From assembly GCA_046328115.1 (NCBI GenBank), contig JAXLXE010000002.1, forward strand, positions 372,001 to 436,000: a stretch of DNA of 64,000 nt. Direction: 5' to 3'. Positions 45,796 through 54,052 of the stretch are shown here, one piece after another. Positions within the stretch are counted from its first letter, which is position 1. Every line of letters begins with the position of its first letter. A model generated the notes under the pieces. It had not been told where the DNA came from. It ran no database searches and was given only the letters and a program-made list of their open reading frames with translations. The DNA comes from JAXLXE01 sp046328115 (GTDB lineage Bacteria > Chloroflexota > UBA6077 > JACCZL01). Made by a program: the position numbers and the translations under genes.

Positions 45796-45881
45796 GAGCC
45801 TCCCCGCGGACGCCCCTTTGCCCTTGAAGTCCGACACCACACCGACGCCCAGCCGCCGGCGCTCCGCCCGCCCTCGGCAGC

Positions 45882-47570
45882 ATGGAAACCCGCCGCCCGG
45901 GTGCCCCCCGCCCGGCCACCGCCGCCAACCTGATCTCCAGCCACAGTTACACGCTGGATGCCGTGGGCAACCGCACCCAGGCGGTGGACTTCGTGCTGCC
46001 CGCCGGCACCTATTCCACCATACCGGACGCACCCGGCACGCCCAACCCGGCCCCCACCGACAACCGCATCGTCGCGCAGCCAGGCACGCCCGGCGCCTCA
46101 CCCAGCGGCCGCGACGTGACGGTGAGCGGCAGCCCCCTGGCTTCGCCCGATCGGGTCGCGGCACCCCCGCCGGGATCTCCCGTCACCACCACGTATGCCT
46201 ACGACCGCATCTCCCAGCTTCGGAAGGTCAACGGCACCCAGGTGCTGTACGACTACGACTCGGCCGGCAACCGGAGCAAGCTCACGCGCGGCGCCACTGT
46301 CACCAACTACACGTACGACCGAGCAGACCGCATCCTCACCGCCGCCGTGCAGGGTGGCGTCACCACCACCTTCACCGTCAACGACCTGGGCAACATCACC
46401 AACCGCCAGCCAGGCGCCAATCCGGCCGATGGCACCACGTACACCTACGACCAGGCCAACCGACTCAAGACGGTCACCGTGGGGTCCGGTCCGCCATCAA
46501 CGTACACCTACGACGGAGCCGGCAACCGCATCTCCAAGACCGTCGGCACCGCGCCCAACCAGACCGTCACCAATTACACGTACGACGTGAACCGCGGCCT
46601 CCCCGTCCTGCTGGACGATGGCACGCGACGGTACGTCTGGGGCGTCGGCCTCGCCTATGCCGTCCAGGGCAGCGGCGCGTCCGAGACCATCGAGGTGTTC
46701 CACACCGATGGGCTGGGCTCCGTACGAGCGATTACTGACGCGTCCGTCGTGATCGTCGAGGATCAGTCGACGGACGAGTACGGCAACGTGGGCCAGGTGG
46801 ATGGCACCCACAACCAGCCGTACGGCTTCGCCGGCGAGCAGCGGGACCAGGAATCCGGGCTGATCTGGCTGCGGTCGCGGACGTACGACCCCAGCATCGG
46901 GCGGTTCCTGCAGCGGGACCGCTACCCCGGCCGCCCCCGCCGCCCGCTCTCGCTCAACAACTACACCTACGCCGAGAACAACCCCGTCAACAACACCGAC
47001 CCCAGCGGCCGGATGCGGTCGCCGAAGGACAGACAGCGCCTACCGGACATCGTCCCGCCGGGCACCACCGGCCCCATCATCGACATCGTGCCGCCGCTGC
47101 CCGACAACCAGGGCGGGTTCCGGGCACCCGATCCGCTACCGGGCATCGGCTCGCCGTGCGGCGACAGCCCAGCCGAATCAATCTCGTGCCCGATCGACGT
47201 CCCCGGCCAGCCGCCGGTCCCAGGCGGCGCGATCACCGCGACGACCGGCGACGAGGAACCTCGGGAAGCGCCCAAGGATGAGACAGACGACGACCCCGAG
47301 ATTAGCGAAGCGAGCGCGCCACACATATTTCGGGACGAGGAGGGCCATTTCACGGAAGACACGCCGGAGAATCGCGAACTCATACGGGAAGTCGCTGGAG
47401 ACCCTGCAAACTATCTGGGTCACAACAAGTCTGGAGTAGACTGGTACGCAAAGATCCTACCGGACGGCAGACAAGTGTGGGTTCGAGTTCGCGACGGCAA
47501 AATCACGAACGCCGGCATCAACGAGACGCCGCGAACCTGGGATCCCGACAGAGCATGGTTGGTGAGATGA
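45882..47570 (+). CDS. RHS repeat-associated core protein with C-terminal toxin domain (5'-truncated)
   Basis: A 562-residue RHS protein lacking the long N-terminal shell. YD repeats start almost at once (SHSYTLDAVGNRTQ, TYAYDRISQLRKVNG, YTYDRADRI, YTYDQANRL, YTYDGAGNRI). The RHS core is at ~275-370 (DGLGSVRAITD, YDPSIGRFLQRDRY, TYAENNPVNNTDPSG). A Pro-rich linker with GQPPVPGGAIT at ~440-450 leads to a variable tip from ~481 (HIFRDEEGHF ... LPDGRQVWVRVRDGKITNAG). Such tips are contact-delivered toxins. This one resembles BECR-type RNase folds in layout (inference only). Full RHS proteins exceed 1000 residues. Its stop overlaps the next gene (ATGA), the candidate immunity gene. Confidence 0.85.
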   Translation: METRRPGAPRPATAANLISSHSYTLDAVGNRTQAVDFVLPAGTYSTIPDAPGTPNPAPTDNRIVAQPGTPGASPSGRDVTVSGSPLASPDRVAAPPPGSPVTTTYAYDRISQLRKVNGTQVLYDYDSAGNRSKLTRGATVTNYTYDRADRILTAAVQGGVTTTFTVNDLGNITNRQPGANPADGTTYTYDQANRLKTVTVGSGPPSTYTYDGAGNRISKTVGTAPNQTVTNYTYDVNRGLPVLLDDGTRRYVWGVGLAYAVQGSGASETIEVFHTDGLGSVRAITDASVVIVEDQSTDEYGNVGQVDGTHNQPYGFAGEQRDQESGLIWLRSRTYDPSIGRFLQRDRYPGRPRRPLSLNNYTYAENNPVNNTDPSGRMRSPKDRQRLPDIVPPGTTGPIIDIVPPLPDNQGGFRAPDPLPGIGSPCGDSPAESISCPIDVPGQPPVPGGAITATTGDEEPREAPKDETDDDPEISEASAPHIFRDEEGHFTEDTPENRELIREVAGDPANYLGHNKSGVDWYAKILPDGRQVWVRVRDGKITNAGINETPRTWDPDRAWLVR

Positions 47571-47782
47571 GCACCGTACTGACGATCCCACAGGCCTACC
47601 GCGCGATGTACTACTTCGTGCGTCAGTACCAGGAGCGTGGGGGATCCCGCGAGATCTTGCTTATGCTCGACGACATGATGTACGACGGTCGCGACAGCAC
47701 GAGCGATCCGGCCACCTGGAGGGATTGGATGAAGTGCGTCGAGAAGTCGCTGTCCGAGCCTCCGGACGCGGGCACTGACTGA
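47567..47782 (+). CDS. Putative immunity protein for the RHS toxin tip (copy 1)
   Basis: A 71-residue acidic protein: MSTVLTIPQAYRAMYYFVRQ, then SREILLMLDDMMYDG and DPATWRDWMKCVEK. Starts within the RHS stop (ATGA), the classic toxin-immunity coupling. A paralogue follows the displaced copy of the same toxin tip at 48967-49179, which is strong positional evidence for immunity. Confidence 0.8.
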   Translation: MSTVLTIPQAYRAMYYFVRQYQERGGSREILLMLDDMMYDGRDSTSDPATWRDWMKCVEKSLSEPPDAGTD

Positions 47783-47841
47783 AAGGATCGACCGGTAAGG
47801 CCAGGTTGGCACACCATGTCGCCAACGCAGAAGGCAGACCT

Positions 47842-48126
47842 ATGAGGACTCCTGACCAGCTTTGTGCTGAAGCCGGCGAAAGGCCGTCGGTTCAGTTGGA
47901 GCTACGGGTTGTTCCGGCCGGCAACGAGGAGGGAGACGTGCCACTCGCTGTCTTCACCGGCCCGCCCGAAGCGCTCACGTTCCTGGCCCGGCTGTTTCAG
48001 TCTATGGCTGACATTCCAGGTCGGCCCGCAACGTTCTGGCTTCTGCCGAACGGCTCCGGCAACTACCACTTCTCACCCGCCTCAAACGCCGGGCTGTACA
48101 TCGAGTGTGTCGAACCCAAGACGTAA
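47842..48126 (+). CDS. Small hypothetical protein, orphan immunity candidate
   Basis: A 94-residue protein from ATG 47842 (MRTPDQLCAEAGERPSVQLEL), with VFTGPPEALTFLARLFQSMADIPG and a closing SPASNAGLYIECVE. Beta-rich with a central helix, the size and layout of immunity proteins. The frame is open from 47806. It lies between the toxin/immunity pair and another small gene. No toxin partner is seen, so it may be a remnant of a lost cassette. Confidence 0.6.
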   Translation: MRTPDQLCAEAGERPSVQLELRVVPAGNEEGDVPLAVFTGPPEALTFLARLFQSMADIPGRPATFWLLPNGSGNYHFSPASNAGLYIECVEPKT

Positions 48127-48185
48127 CCAGCTTGTAGCCGACTCAGGCTGCCATACGTGCGGCTCGGAGGATCCAGGAACCAAGC

Positions 48186-48599
48186 ATGATCGCTGAAGCC
48201 GTGATCCGTCCGCCTTACTCGATCATTGTGCTCGAGGGGACCGGCACGATCGATGTGCCACCGCTACCGTGGGGGACCATGGTGGCCTCAACACCTACTT
48301 GCATCATCCTGGGGACTTTGTGCGAAGTGGACGGCGAAACGCTCGTTCAGGTGGCCGATGAACATGCAGCCGTAGAGGAATTGCAGAAGATATTCGTCGG
48401 AGACTTCAATACGACAGGATCGGTGCTTCGCGTGATGAGTGCGGAGGGTGACGCATACCTGGAAGTTGCTGTACCGCAACCCCGACTCAGCCTGGACATC
48501 TTCGCCGACGACCCGTCACATCTTGCCCGTATCCTCATCCGCGTTGAGTCAGGCGAGGCCGGAGCTCAGACTCCGCCCATCGGCGAAGCCGGCCCGTGA
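48186..48599 (+). CDS. Small hypothetical protein, orphan immunity candidate
   Basis: A 137-residue acidic protein: LPWGTMVASTPTCIILGTLCEV, then LVQVADEHAAVEELQKIF and LEVAVPQPRLSLDIFAD. No family recognised. Lies between the first and second toxin/immunity units of the RHS locus and has a GGAGG upstream. Probably another immunity gene without its toxin (inference). Confidence 0.6.
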   Translation: MIAEAVIRPPYSIIVLEGTGTIDVPPLPWGTMVASTPTCIILGTLCEVDGETLVQVADEHAAVEELQKIFVGDFNTTGSVLRVMSAEGDAYLEVAVPQPRLSLDIFADDPSHLARILIRVESGEAGAQTPPIGEAGP

Positions 48600-48712
48600 A
48601 GCGATAGCACCACACGGGACGCGAGGCGCGGAACGACGGGGGTATCCATGAACGTCCCCCCGACTCCACGCGACGTGTCGAGATAGAGCCGGAGCTCAGT
48701 CGTCCCAAGTCG

Positions 48713-48970
48713 GTGCTCATCGGGGCATGCCTCGCGCCCAGTTGCGCGTGTGCCGGCACGCGAGGTAGCCGAGAGATCCTTCGCGACGTTGCGAACATTC
48801 TGTCCGACTACGTGGGACACAATGACAAGGCCGGGATTGACGTGTACACAAAAGTACTCCCCGATGGGCGGCAAGTCTGGGCCGAGGTTCGCGACGGGAA
48901 GATCACGAACGGAGGTATCAACGAGCGGCCGCGCACGTGGGATCCAGCACGAGGGAAACTCATACCTTGA
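48713..48970 (+). pseudogene. Displaced, 5'-truncated RHS toxin tip (copy 2)
   Basis: The last ~65 codons (SREILRDVANILSDYVGHND ... LPDGRQVWAEVRDGKITNGG, then INERPRTWDP) match the tip of the RHS protein from its RELIREV segment onward. The HIFRDEEGH beginning of the tip and the RHS core are missing. GTG 48713 is only a formal start. Followed by a paralogue of the immunity gene, overlapping its stop. Confidence 0.75.
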
Positions 48971-49179
48971 ATGAGCTACTGACGATAGACCAGGCCTACC
49001 GGGCCATGTACAAATTCGTTGACCAGTACCAGGCTCGCGGCCACTCTCGCGATATCCTTCTCATGTTGCACTCGATGCTCTACGATGCGGAAGCCGGCAC
49101 CAATGACCCCGCCACGTGGGAGGATTGGATGGACTGCGTTGCGGCGGTACAACGCGAGGACGCCAGTGACTCCACGTAG
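48967..49179 (+). CDS. Immunity protein paralogue (copy 2), TTG start
   Basis: A 70-residue protein aligning end to end with the one at 47567-47782: LLTIDQAYRAMYKFVDQYQA, SRDILLMLHSMLYD, NDPATWEDWMDCV. The codon in the position of copy 1's ATG is TTG, overlapping the toxin-tip stop as TTGA, exactly paralleling the ATGA of copy 1. The out-of-frame ATG at 48971 is not the start. Confidence 0.75.
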   Translation: MNELLTIDQAYRAMYKFVDQYQARGHSRDILLMLHSMLYDAEAGTNDPATWEDWMDCVAAVQREDASDST

Positions 49180-49467
49180 CGTCGCCGCCACGGCGCCCGC
49201 TGGCGCTCCTCGCCTGCACCGAAACGACATGCTGACGCCAACAGCCCTCACGATCCTGCTGACCCACTAGCGGAGGCGGACGACAAGTCTGGGTCGGCGG
49301 GCGCCCCGCGGCCCCAGCGCGCGCTCCCTGGTCGAGATCTTCCCGACGCAACCGAAGCTACCGGGCGCTTCCGCGTCCCAGATCCCGCGCCAGGCGTCGG
49401 CTCCGGCTGCATCGACATCGTCGCGAAGCTCGGCTGGTGCAAGGCCGACCCATCCGGCCAGCCGCCG

Positions 49468-49824
49468 GTGCCAGGCGGCGCGATCACCGCGAAGAAGGGT
49501 GATGAGCAGCCGCGGGAAGAACCCAAGGAAGACCCCAAGAGAGGCGACGGACCCGGACAGCCTTCTGGAACACACCCAGCACCGTCCGATTGGCCGAACC
49601 TCGAAAACCCGGCTGAAGCGCCAGGCCCCGATTGGGAGTGGCGCGGAAAGGGGCCGCCAGGATCGAGCCAAGGAGGCTGGGTGAACAAGAAACCCGGTGA
49701 GAAACTCCACCCAGACTTGGATCATGGCCCACCTGTAGGACCGCACTACGCCTACAATCCGCCCGGAATTGATCGTGGCTGGCGCATCTACGCCGACGGC
49801 AGAATTCGGCGGAAGACCTACTGA
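49468..49824 (+). CDS. Displaced RHS tip with polymorphic toxin domain (type 37-like)
   Basis: A 118-residue product from GTG 49468, but the frame is open upstream to 49180 without a start. From about 49288 it encodes the same linker as the intact RHS protein (GRFRVPDPAPGVG, then GQPPVPGGAIT). The C-terminal half reads DWEWRGKGPPGSSQGGWVNK, HPDLDHGPPVGPHYAY and IYADGRIRRK, which I recognise as the polymorphic toxin type 37 pattern (name to be verified). It is an orphan cassette that could replace the tip of an RHS protein through the shared linker. Whether it is expressed alone is unknown. Confidence 0.7.
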   Translation: MPGGAITAKKGDEQPREEPKEDPKRGDGPGQPSGTHPAPSDWPNLENPAEAPGPDWEWRGKGPPGSSQGGWVNKKPGEKLHPDLDHGPPVGPHYAYNPPGIDRGWRIYADGRIRRKTY

Positions 49825-49827
49825 CCG

Positions 49828-50493
49828 ATGCCCGAGTCGTCTGGACTGGAAGCGATCAACGGCCCCGCCCTGGATTGGCTGCTGCGCAGCCTCCAATCGC
49901 GGCGAACCGTGTCAAAGCGCGTCGCCGAGCGTGTGGACCTTCCTCTGGGCGCGCTCTCCGCGCTGCTGCCGCGCGACATCGACGTGCGTAGCGTGGTGGA
50001 CTTTGAGCATGGCGGACAATTCTCGCGCGCGGGGCCCGACTCTGCAGAGGAATCCGAGAGGCGTCACGCGTTTGAAAACGCGGAGCATTCCATGGTGCTT
50101 GACCTGGCGCGACGTACCCGCGCGGCGTCCCTTCTGGCGGAGGACGAGCTGCTCCCCAGCACCGATCCTCCCCGCTGTGATGGACTGTGCGTGCTGATGC
50201 ACGCGGACAGCACTCGTATTCACGTGGCCAGCGTGGGCGCACTCGGCACCCGCGACGCCTGGCGGCGGTTCGTGGCCCACTCGTCCGGCGGCTATCCCAG
50301 AAATGCCTTCCTGACCGCGTACCCTCCAGAGGAGCTCCTCGCACGCGCCAATGACACGGACGCACACGGCCTCGTGGCGGCCGTCGGTGAGAGTATGCTG
50401 GCAATTCTAGTCGGCGCGTTCGACGACGAATCGTGGGTGGTGTGGGAGCAAAATCGGCAATCGGGGGCCTCCGAAGCCAGCACGTCCCGCTGA
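49828..50493 (+). CDS. Hypothetical protein, candidate immunity protein for the type 37-like tip
   Basis: A 221-residue acidic cytosolic protein starting 3 bases after the displaced tip. Features: a helical N-terminus (PALDWLLRSLQSRRTVSKRVAERV), a central LMHADSTRIHVASVGALGTRD and a C-terminal MLAILVGAFDDESWVVW. No family recognised. The immunity role rests on position alone. Confidence 0.65.
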   Translation: MPESSGLEAINGPALDWLLRSLQSRRTVSKRVAERVDLPLGALSALLPRDIDVRSVVDFEHGGQFSRAGPDSAEESERRHAFENAEHSMVLDLARRTRAASLLAEDELLPSTDPPRCDGLCVLMHADSTRIHVASVGALGTRDAWRRFVAHSSGGYPRNAFLTAYPPEELLARANDTDAHGLVAAVGESMLAILVGAFDDESWVVWEQNRQSGASEASTSR

Positions 50494-50628
50494 TCCGTAC
50501 TGGTGACCCCGTCGCGCAGTGGGTCAGAATCGGCTGGCGGCGCAGACGAACCGGCAGACACCGCGACCGGCATGATCTAAAGCGCTGTTGAGATACACCC
50601 GCTGCTACACTCAAGCAGGGGGTCACGG

Positions 50629-50877
50629 GTGGCCATCACCGTCTCCGCGATCTACAAAGACGGCGTTCTCCGACCAGAGAGCCCGCTCCCGCTGGTTGAC
50701 GGCGAGCGCGTGACCGTCACGCTCGCGTCCGACATCCCGGAGGGAAGCGGTCCGAGCACGGAGCTCATCGATCGGCTGCTCGCCGAGTTCGCGCCGCTGC
50801 AGGCTGAGGGACTCACCACGCCATTCTCCGGCGAGGACCACGACGAGGTTCTCTACCCACGCGACCGCCCGAAGTGA
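50629..50877 (+). CDS. Antitoxin, DUF104/AF2212-like
   Basis: An 82-residue antitoxin-like protein with an N-terminal swapped-hairpin pattern (ISAIYKDGVLRPESPLPLVDGERVTVTL variant) typical of DUF104 antitoxins and a C-terminal tail that would wrap the toxin. GTG start after AGGGGGT. Its stop overlaps the PIN-domain gene by 4 bases (GTGA), the standard antitoxin-toxin order. Confidence 0.82.
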   Translation: MAITVSAIYKDGVLRPESPLPLVDGERVTVTLASDIPEGSGPSTELIDRLLAEFAPLQAEGLTTPFSGEDHDEVLYPRDRPK

Positions 50878-51269
50878 TCTTTGTCGACACCGGCGCGTGG
50901 TACGCGTTCGCTGTCACCGCCGATCGCAATCACCCCGCGGCCACTCGGTGGCTGCATGCAAACCGGACCAGGCTGATCACGACGGACTACGTGATCGACG
51001 AAACGCTGGCGTTGCTGCGGTCGCGAGGCTTTGGCGCCCTCGCACTGAGCTTTGGCGCCAGCCTGCTGGACGAATCGCTCACCGCGCTTCACGTACTAAG
51101 TCTCGAGGACGTGGTCGATACGTGGCGCGTGTCTCGGCAGATTCACGACAAAGAGTGAAGCTTCACGGACTGCTCAAGCCTGGTCGTCATGCGGCGCCTG
51201 GGCGTGACCGAAGCATTCGCCTTCGACCGTCACTTCCGCCAGTTCGGCGAGATTCGCGTCGTGCCGTAA
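50874..51269 (+). pseudogene. PIN-domain (VapC-like) toxin interrupted by a TGA codon
   Basis: Reading from GTG 50874: FVDTGAWYAF gives the first PIN acidic residue, and VIDETLALLR the second. After HDKE there is TGA (51156-51158), where PIN toxins of this type have Trp. The same frame then continues SFTDCSSLVVMRRLGV and AFAFDRHFRQFGEIRVVP to a TAA at 51269, giving the remaining two acidic residues. Total 131 codons is normal for the family. The product ending at the TGA (94 residues) lacks half of the active site. Confidence 0.85.
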
Positions 51270-51987
51270 AGCTCAGACTCCCCCAGGAGCGCCCGCTCGC
51301 CTTGCCAACGGCGAAGTGAAGAGCAGACCGCGGAACGGACCAACCTGGCCCGTCACGTAGCGCGGGTGGCTCGTCCGCCGCTTCCTGAATCGCCAGATGC
51401 GTGACTTCGCCGCGCGCCGATTCCGCGCCCCCCAGGCCCGCACGTCCTCCTCTGGTGGGGCGCACCGACGGTCGTCACGGCATAGGACTCTAGTGGAGGG
51501 ACAGACCCGCGGCAACCGGGCGGCCAGGCTTAGCACGCCGGACGGCGCAGACTCCCCCTCCGGTCGCCGGGCCACCCTCCTCGCGACTGCGACTTTTGTC
51601 ACCAAAAACGCGTGCGTCAACACCCGTGCCGGAGGTATTTGCGCGGGTAGTGTGCGAGAACGCGAATATCACGTCGATAGCACCCGTTCGGCGCCAGCCG
51701 CTCACCCGTGCCCGGGCGCATCCTGCCGCGCGACTCGAAACCGGACGCGCCTGTCGACGAGGCGCCAGACCGGCTCAGCGCGGTGTGTGGCCAACGCCCG
51801 CGCGGGGTCTTATTGCACTTTTGGCGGTTTTGTCACGCCACCGGCATACACAAATAACACACGCCGTCGGAGCCGCGTGCTTCGCTGAAACGGCGCGGCC
51901 CAGTGCGCGAACGCCCTCGCCCAGCATCTCCCAGAGGAGACGAGCATGGACACGGCCGCGCACCACACGCGGACGCTTCAGACATCC
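51270..51987. other. Long intergenic stretch without a recognised gene
   Basis: About 720 bases between the broken PIN gene and the hairpin behind the SDR gene. Open frames on both strands are Arg/Ala/Thr-rich with no recognisable protein features. Two A/T-rich patches (around 51590-51610 and 51811-51835) interrupt the GC-rich sequence and could hold regulatory sites, but nothing definite can be named. Confidence 0.5.
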
Positions 51988-52017
51988 GTGCGCGGCGCTC
52001 GCACGAGCGCCGCGCAC
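51988..52017 (-). terminator. Long perfect hairpin after the SDR gene
   Basis: Stem GTGCGCGGCGCTCG / CGAGCGCCGCGCAC, 14 bp with a 2-base spacer, starting 6 bases past the stop of the minus-strand SDR gene. No T-run. Probable terminator. Confidence 0.7.
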
Positions 52018-52023
52018 CGGGTC

Positions 52024-52749
52024 TCAGGAACCGGGGCGGTACACGTAGATGTCCTTCACGGACACCCGCTCCGGCAGGTTCGCGATGTTCACCACGGCCG
52101 TGGCCACGTCCTGACCCTGCAGCATCCGCGACGTATTCCACTCGCCGCTCAGCTTCCGCGGGTCGTTCTCCCAGAAGTTGGTATCCATGCCGCCCGGATA
52201 CACCGTGGACACTCGAATCCCCTCAGGGCCCAGCTCCACTGCCAGGCACTGGCCGATCCCACGCACCGCCCACTTGCTGGACGAGTACACCGACTCGTGG
52301 AGGATCCCGCGTTCGCCGGCGATCGAGGCAATATTGATCAAGTGCCCGCTTTTTCGCGGCAGCATCACCTTCGCCGCTTCGCGGCACACCAGGTACAACC
52401 CGCGCACGTTCACGGCGTACACTCGGTCAAGCTCCGCGATGGGCGTCTCAACGATCGGCGCCTTCCAGTACACGCCGGCGCTGTTCACCACCGTGTCGAG
52501 CTGTCCCCACTTCTGCATGATCTGGTTGATCGCGCCCGCCACGTCAACCTCGTCCGTGACGTCAGCCTTGATCGCCAGACAGTCGCCGGCAAACTCGGCC
52601 ACGTCCGCCCGGGTCTCCTCCAGCCGACCGTCGTGCATGTCCATGATCGCCACTCTGGCGCCCAGCCGAGCAGACTGCAGGGCGATCTCGCGGCCCAGTC
52701 CACTCGCACCGCCGGTGATGAAGATCACCCGGCCGTTCAGCCAGTCCAT
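52024..52749 (-). CDS. SDR family oxidoreductase
   Basis: Classical SDR of 241 residues from ATG 52749 (GAGGAG site 6-8 bases upstream). TGGASGLG cofactor loop at ~12-19, NSAGVYWK, Ser in NIASIAGERG, and Tyr/Lys in YSSSK. PGGMDTNFW follows as in many SDRs. The frame also reads from a TTG two codons earlier. Substrate unknown. Divergent from the PAC2-family gene. Confidence 0.92.
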   Translation of the reverse strand: MDWLNGRVIFITGGASGLGREIALQSARLGARVAIMDMHDGRLEETRADVAEFAGDCLAIKADVTDEVDVAGAINQIMQKWGQLDTVVNSAGVYWKAPIVETPIAELDRVYAVNVRGLYLVCREAAKVMLPRKSGHLINIASIAGERGILHESVYSSSKWAVRGIGQCLAVELGPEGIRVSTVYPGGMDTNFWENDPRKLSGEWNTSRMLQGQDVATAVVNIANLPERVSVKDIYVYRPGS

Positions 52750-52952
52750 ACCCAACTCCTCGGGACAACTCCCGCGGCCACGTCAGCGAAGCCACGGTCT
52801 GGCGGCTATCGTAGCACGGCTATTTCGTCAAAACTGCGAGCCTCGGGCGGACTCCGTGCGGTACGATCAACGCCTGGGGAGCGCATGAACCGCTACACTG
52901 CGTTCATGACAGCGGGAGCCACCCAGAAACCGCTCAGCGGCAGGTCTGCCAC

Positions 52953-53825
52953 ATGAAGATCGGCGCGTTCGAAGTCACAGAGCCCGTGCCCACGCTTCGT
53001 GATCCGCACGCCATCGTGATGATCCGGCCCTGGGTGGACGTCGGCAATGTTGGCACCATGACGCTCCAGCGCCTCGAGCGCCACTTCCAGGCGGAGCCCC
53101 TGGCAAAGCTCGCGCGCCCGGGCACCTTCTTCGACTTCACCCGCTACCGCCCCACCGTCAAGCTCGTCGACGGCAAACGCGAGTTCACCTACCCGAACAC
53201 CAATGTGAACTACGCCCAGCCCGGCTCCGGCCCCGGACTCATCTTCCTCCACGTGCTAGAGCCGCACGCCATGGCGGAGGACTACATAGAGTCAATCGTC
53301 GAGCTGTTCCGGTTCTTCGGCGTCAAGGTGTACTGCCGCATTGGCGCCATGTACGACTCGGTGCCCCACACCCGGCCCATTGTCATCACCGGCAACCCCG
53401 GGACTATCGAGCCGCGCCCAGGCATGACCCCCGCCATCCAGCAGCGCCAGAGCCAGTATGAAGGGCCCACCACCATCCTGAACACGCTGGCAGAGACCGC
53501 CACTGAGATGGGCATCGAGAACATGAGCTTCATGGCCCATCTCCCGCACTACGCCCAGCTAGAAGAGGACTACGCCGGCACCGCGCGCATGATCGAAGTG
53601 CTCAGCGCGTACTACGACGTGCCCAGCAATCTCGCCCCCACCCGCCGCGGCCAGCGCCAGTACCAGGAGATAGAGGCCGCCTCAGAGCGCCAGCCGGAGA
53701 TGAAGGCGCTCGTGGCCCGGCTAGAGACCTATTACGACCAGCAATACGACAACGCGGAAGCACAGACCACCCTCTCACCGGAGATTGAGCGGTTCCTTCG
53801 CGGTCTGGGTAGCGAGTCAGAGTAG
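52953..53825 (+). CDS. PAC2 family protein
   Basis: A 290-residue protein of the PAC2 (proteasome assembly chaperone 2-like) family. Typical segments: AIVMIRPWVDVGNVGTMTL near the start, FFDFTRYRPTV, LIFLHVLEPHA and ENMSFMAHLPHYAQLEED. In bacteria the role is not well defined. Family members resemble ATP-grasp-associated proteins and proteasome chaperones. No proteasome genes are in the window. Converges on the tautomerase gene with 7 bases between stops. Confidence 0.85.
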   Translation: MKIGAFEVTEPVPTLRDPHAIVMIRPWVDVGNVGTMTLQRLERHFQAEPLAKLARPGTFFDFTRYRPTVKLVDGKREFTYPNTNVNYAQPGSGPGLIFLHVLEPHAMAEDYIESIVELFRFFGVKVYCRIGAMYDSVPHTRPIVITGNPGTIEPRPGMTPAIQQRQSQYEGPTTILNTLAETATEMGIENMSFMAHLPHYAQLEEDYAGTARMIEVLSAYYDVPSNLAPTRRGQRQYQEIEAASERQPEMKALVARLETYYDQQYDNAEAQTTLSPEIERFLRGLGSESE

Positions 53826-53832
53826 GCGCGCG

Positions 53833-54018
53833 TCAGCGGTCGATAAACAGCTTCCCTCCGCGCGCCTTGTGCTGCCGTGGAGTCTCGTGGATGATCACCA
53901 CCACCGCCTCCCGGTCCACGCCGCACACCCGCTCGATCGTGTCGGTGATCCCCTTCACGATCTCCCGCTTCTGATCCAGCGTCCGGCCTTCTGCCAGCTC
54001 AACGATCACCTCAGGCAC
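53833..54018 (-). CDS. 4-oxalocrotonate tautomerase-like protein
   Basis: A 61-residue tautomerase-superfamily protein. Start GTG 54018 with GGAGGAGG seven bases upstream gives an N-terminal Met-Pro, so that after Met removal Pro1 becomes the catalytic base. The rest (EVIVELAEGRTLDQKREIVKGI, VVVIIHETP) fits the 4-OT subfamily and its usual ~62-residue length. Forms homo-oligomers in the family. Lies just downstream of an LLM oxidoreductase gene on the same strand. Confidence 0.88.
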   Translation of the reverse strand: MPEVIVELAEGRTLDQKREIVKGITDTIERVCGVDREAVVVIIHETPRQHKARGGKLFIDR

Positions 54019-54052
54019 AATCCAACCTCCTCCGGTTCGTGCACCCGCGCGG

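Noticed and set aside
49269..49287. A third copy of the GRQVWV toxin motif just before the type 37-like tip
   Set aside because: The match is only six residues, in a different frame from the RHS linker that begins at about 49288. Too short to call a remnant.
50874..51269. TGA recoded as Trp
   Set aside because: Many genes in the window end at TGA in overlapping ATGA/GTGA junctions, so TGA works as a stop. A nonsense mutation is simpler.
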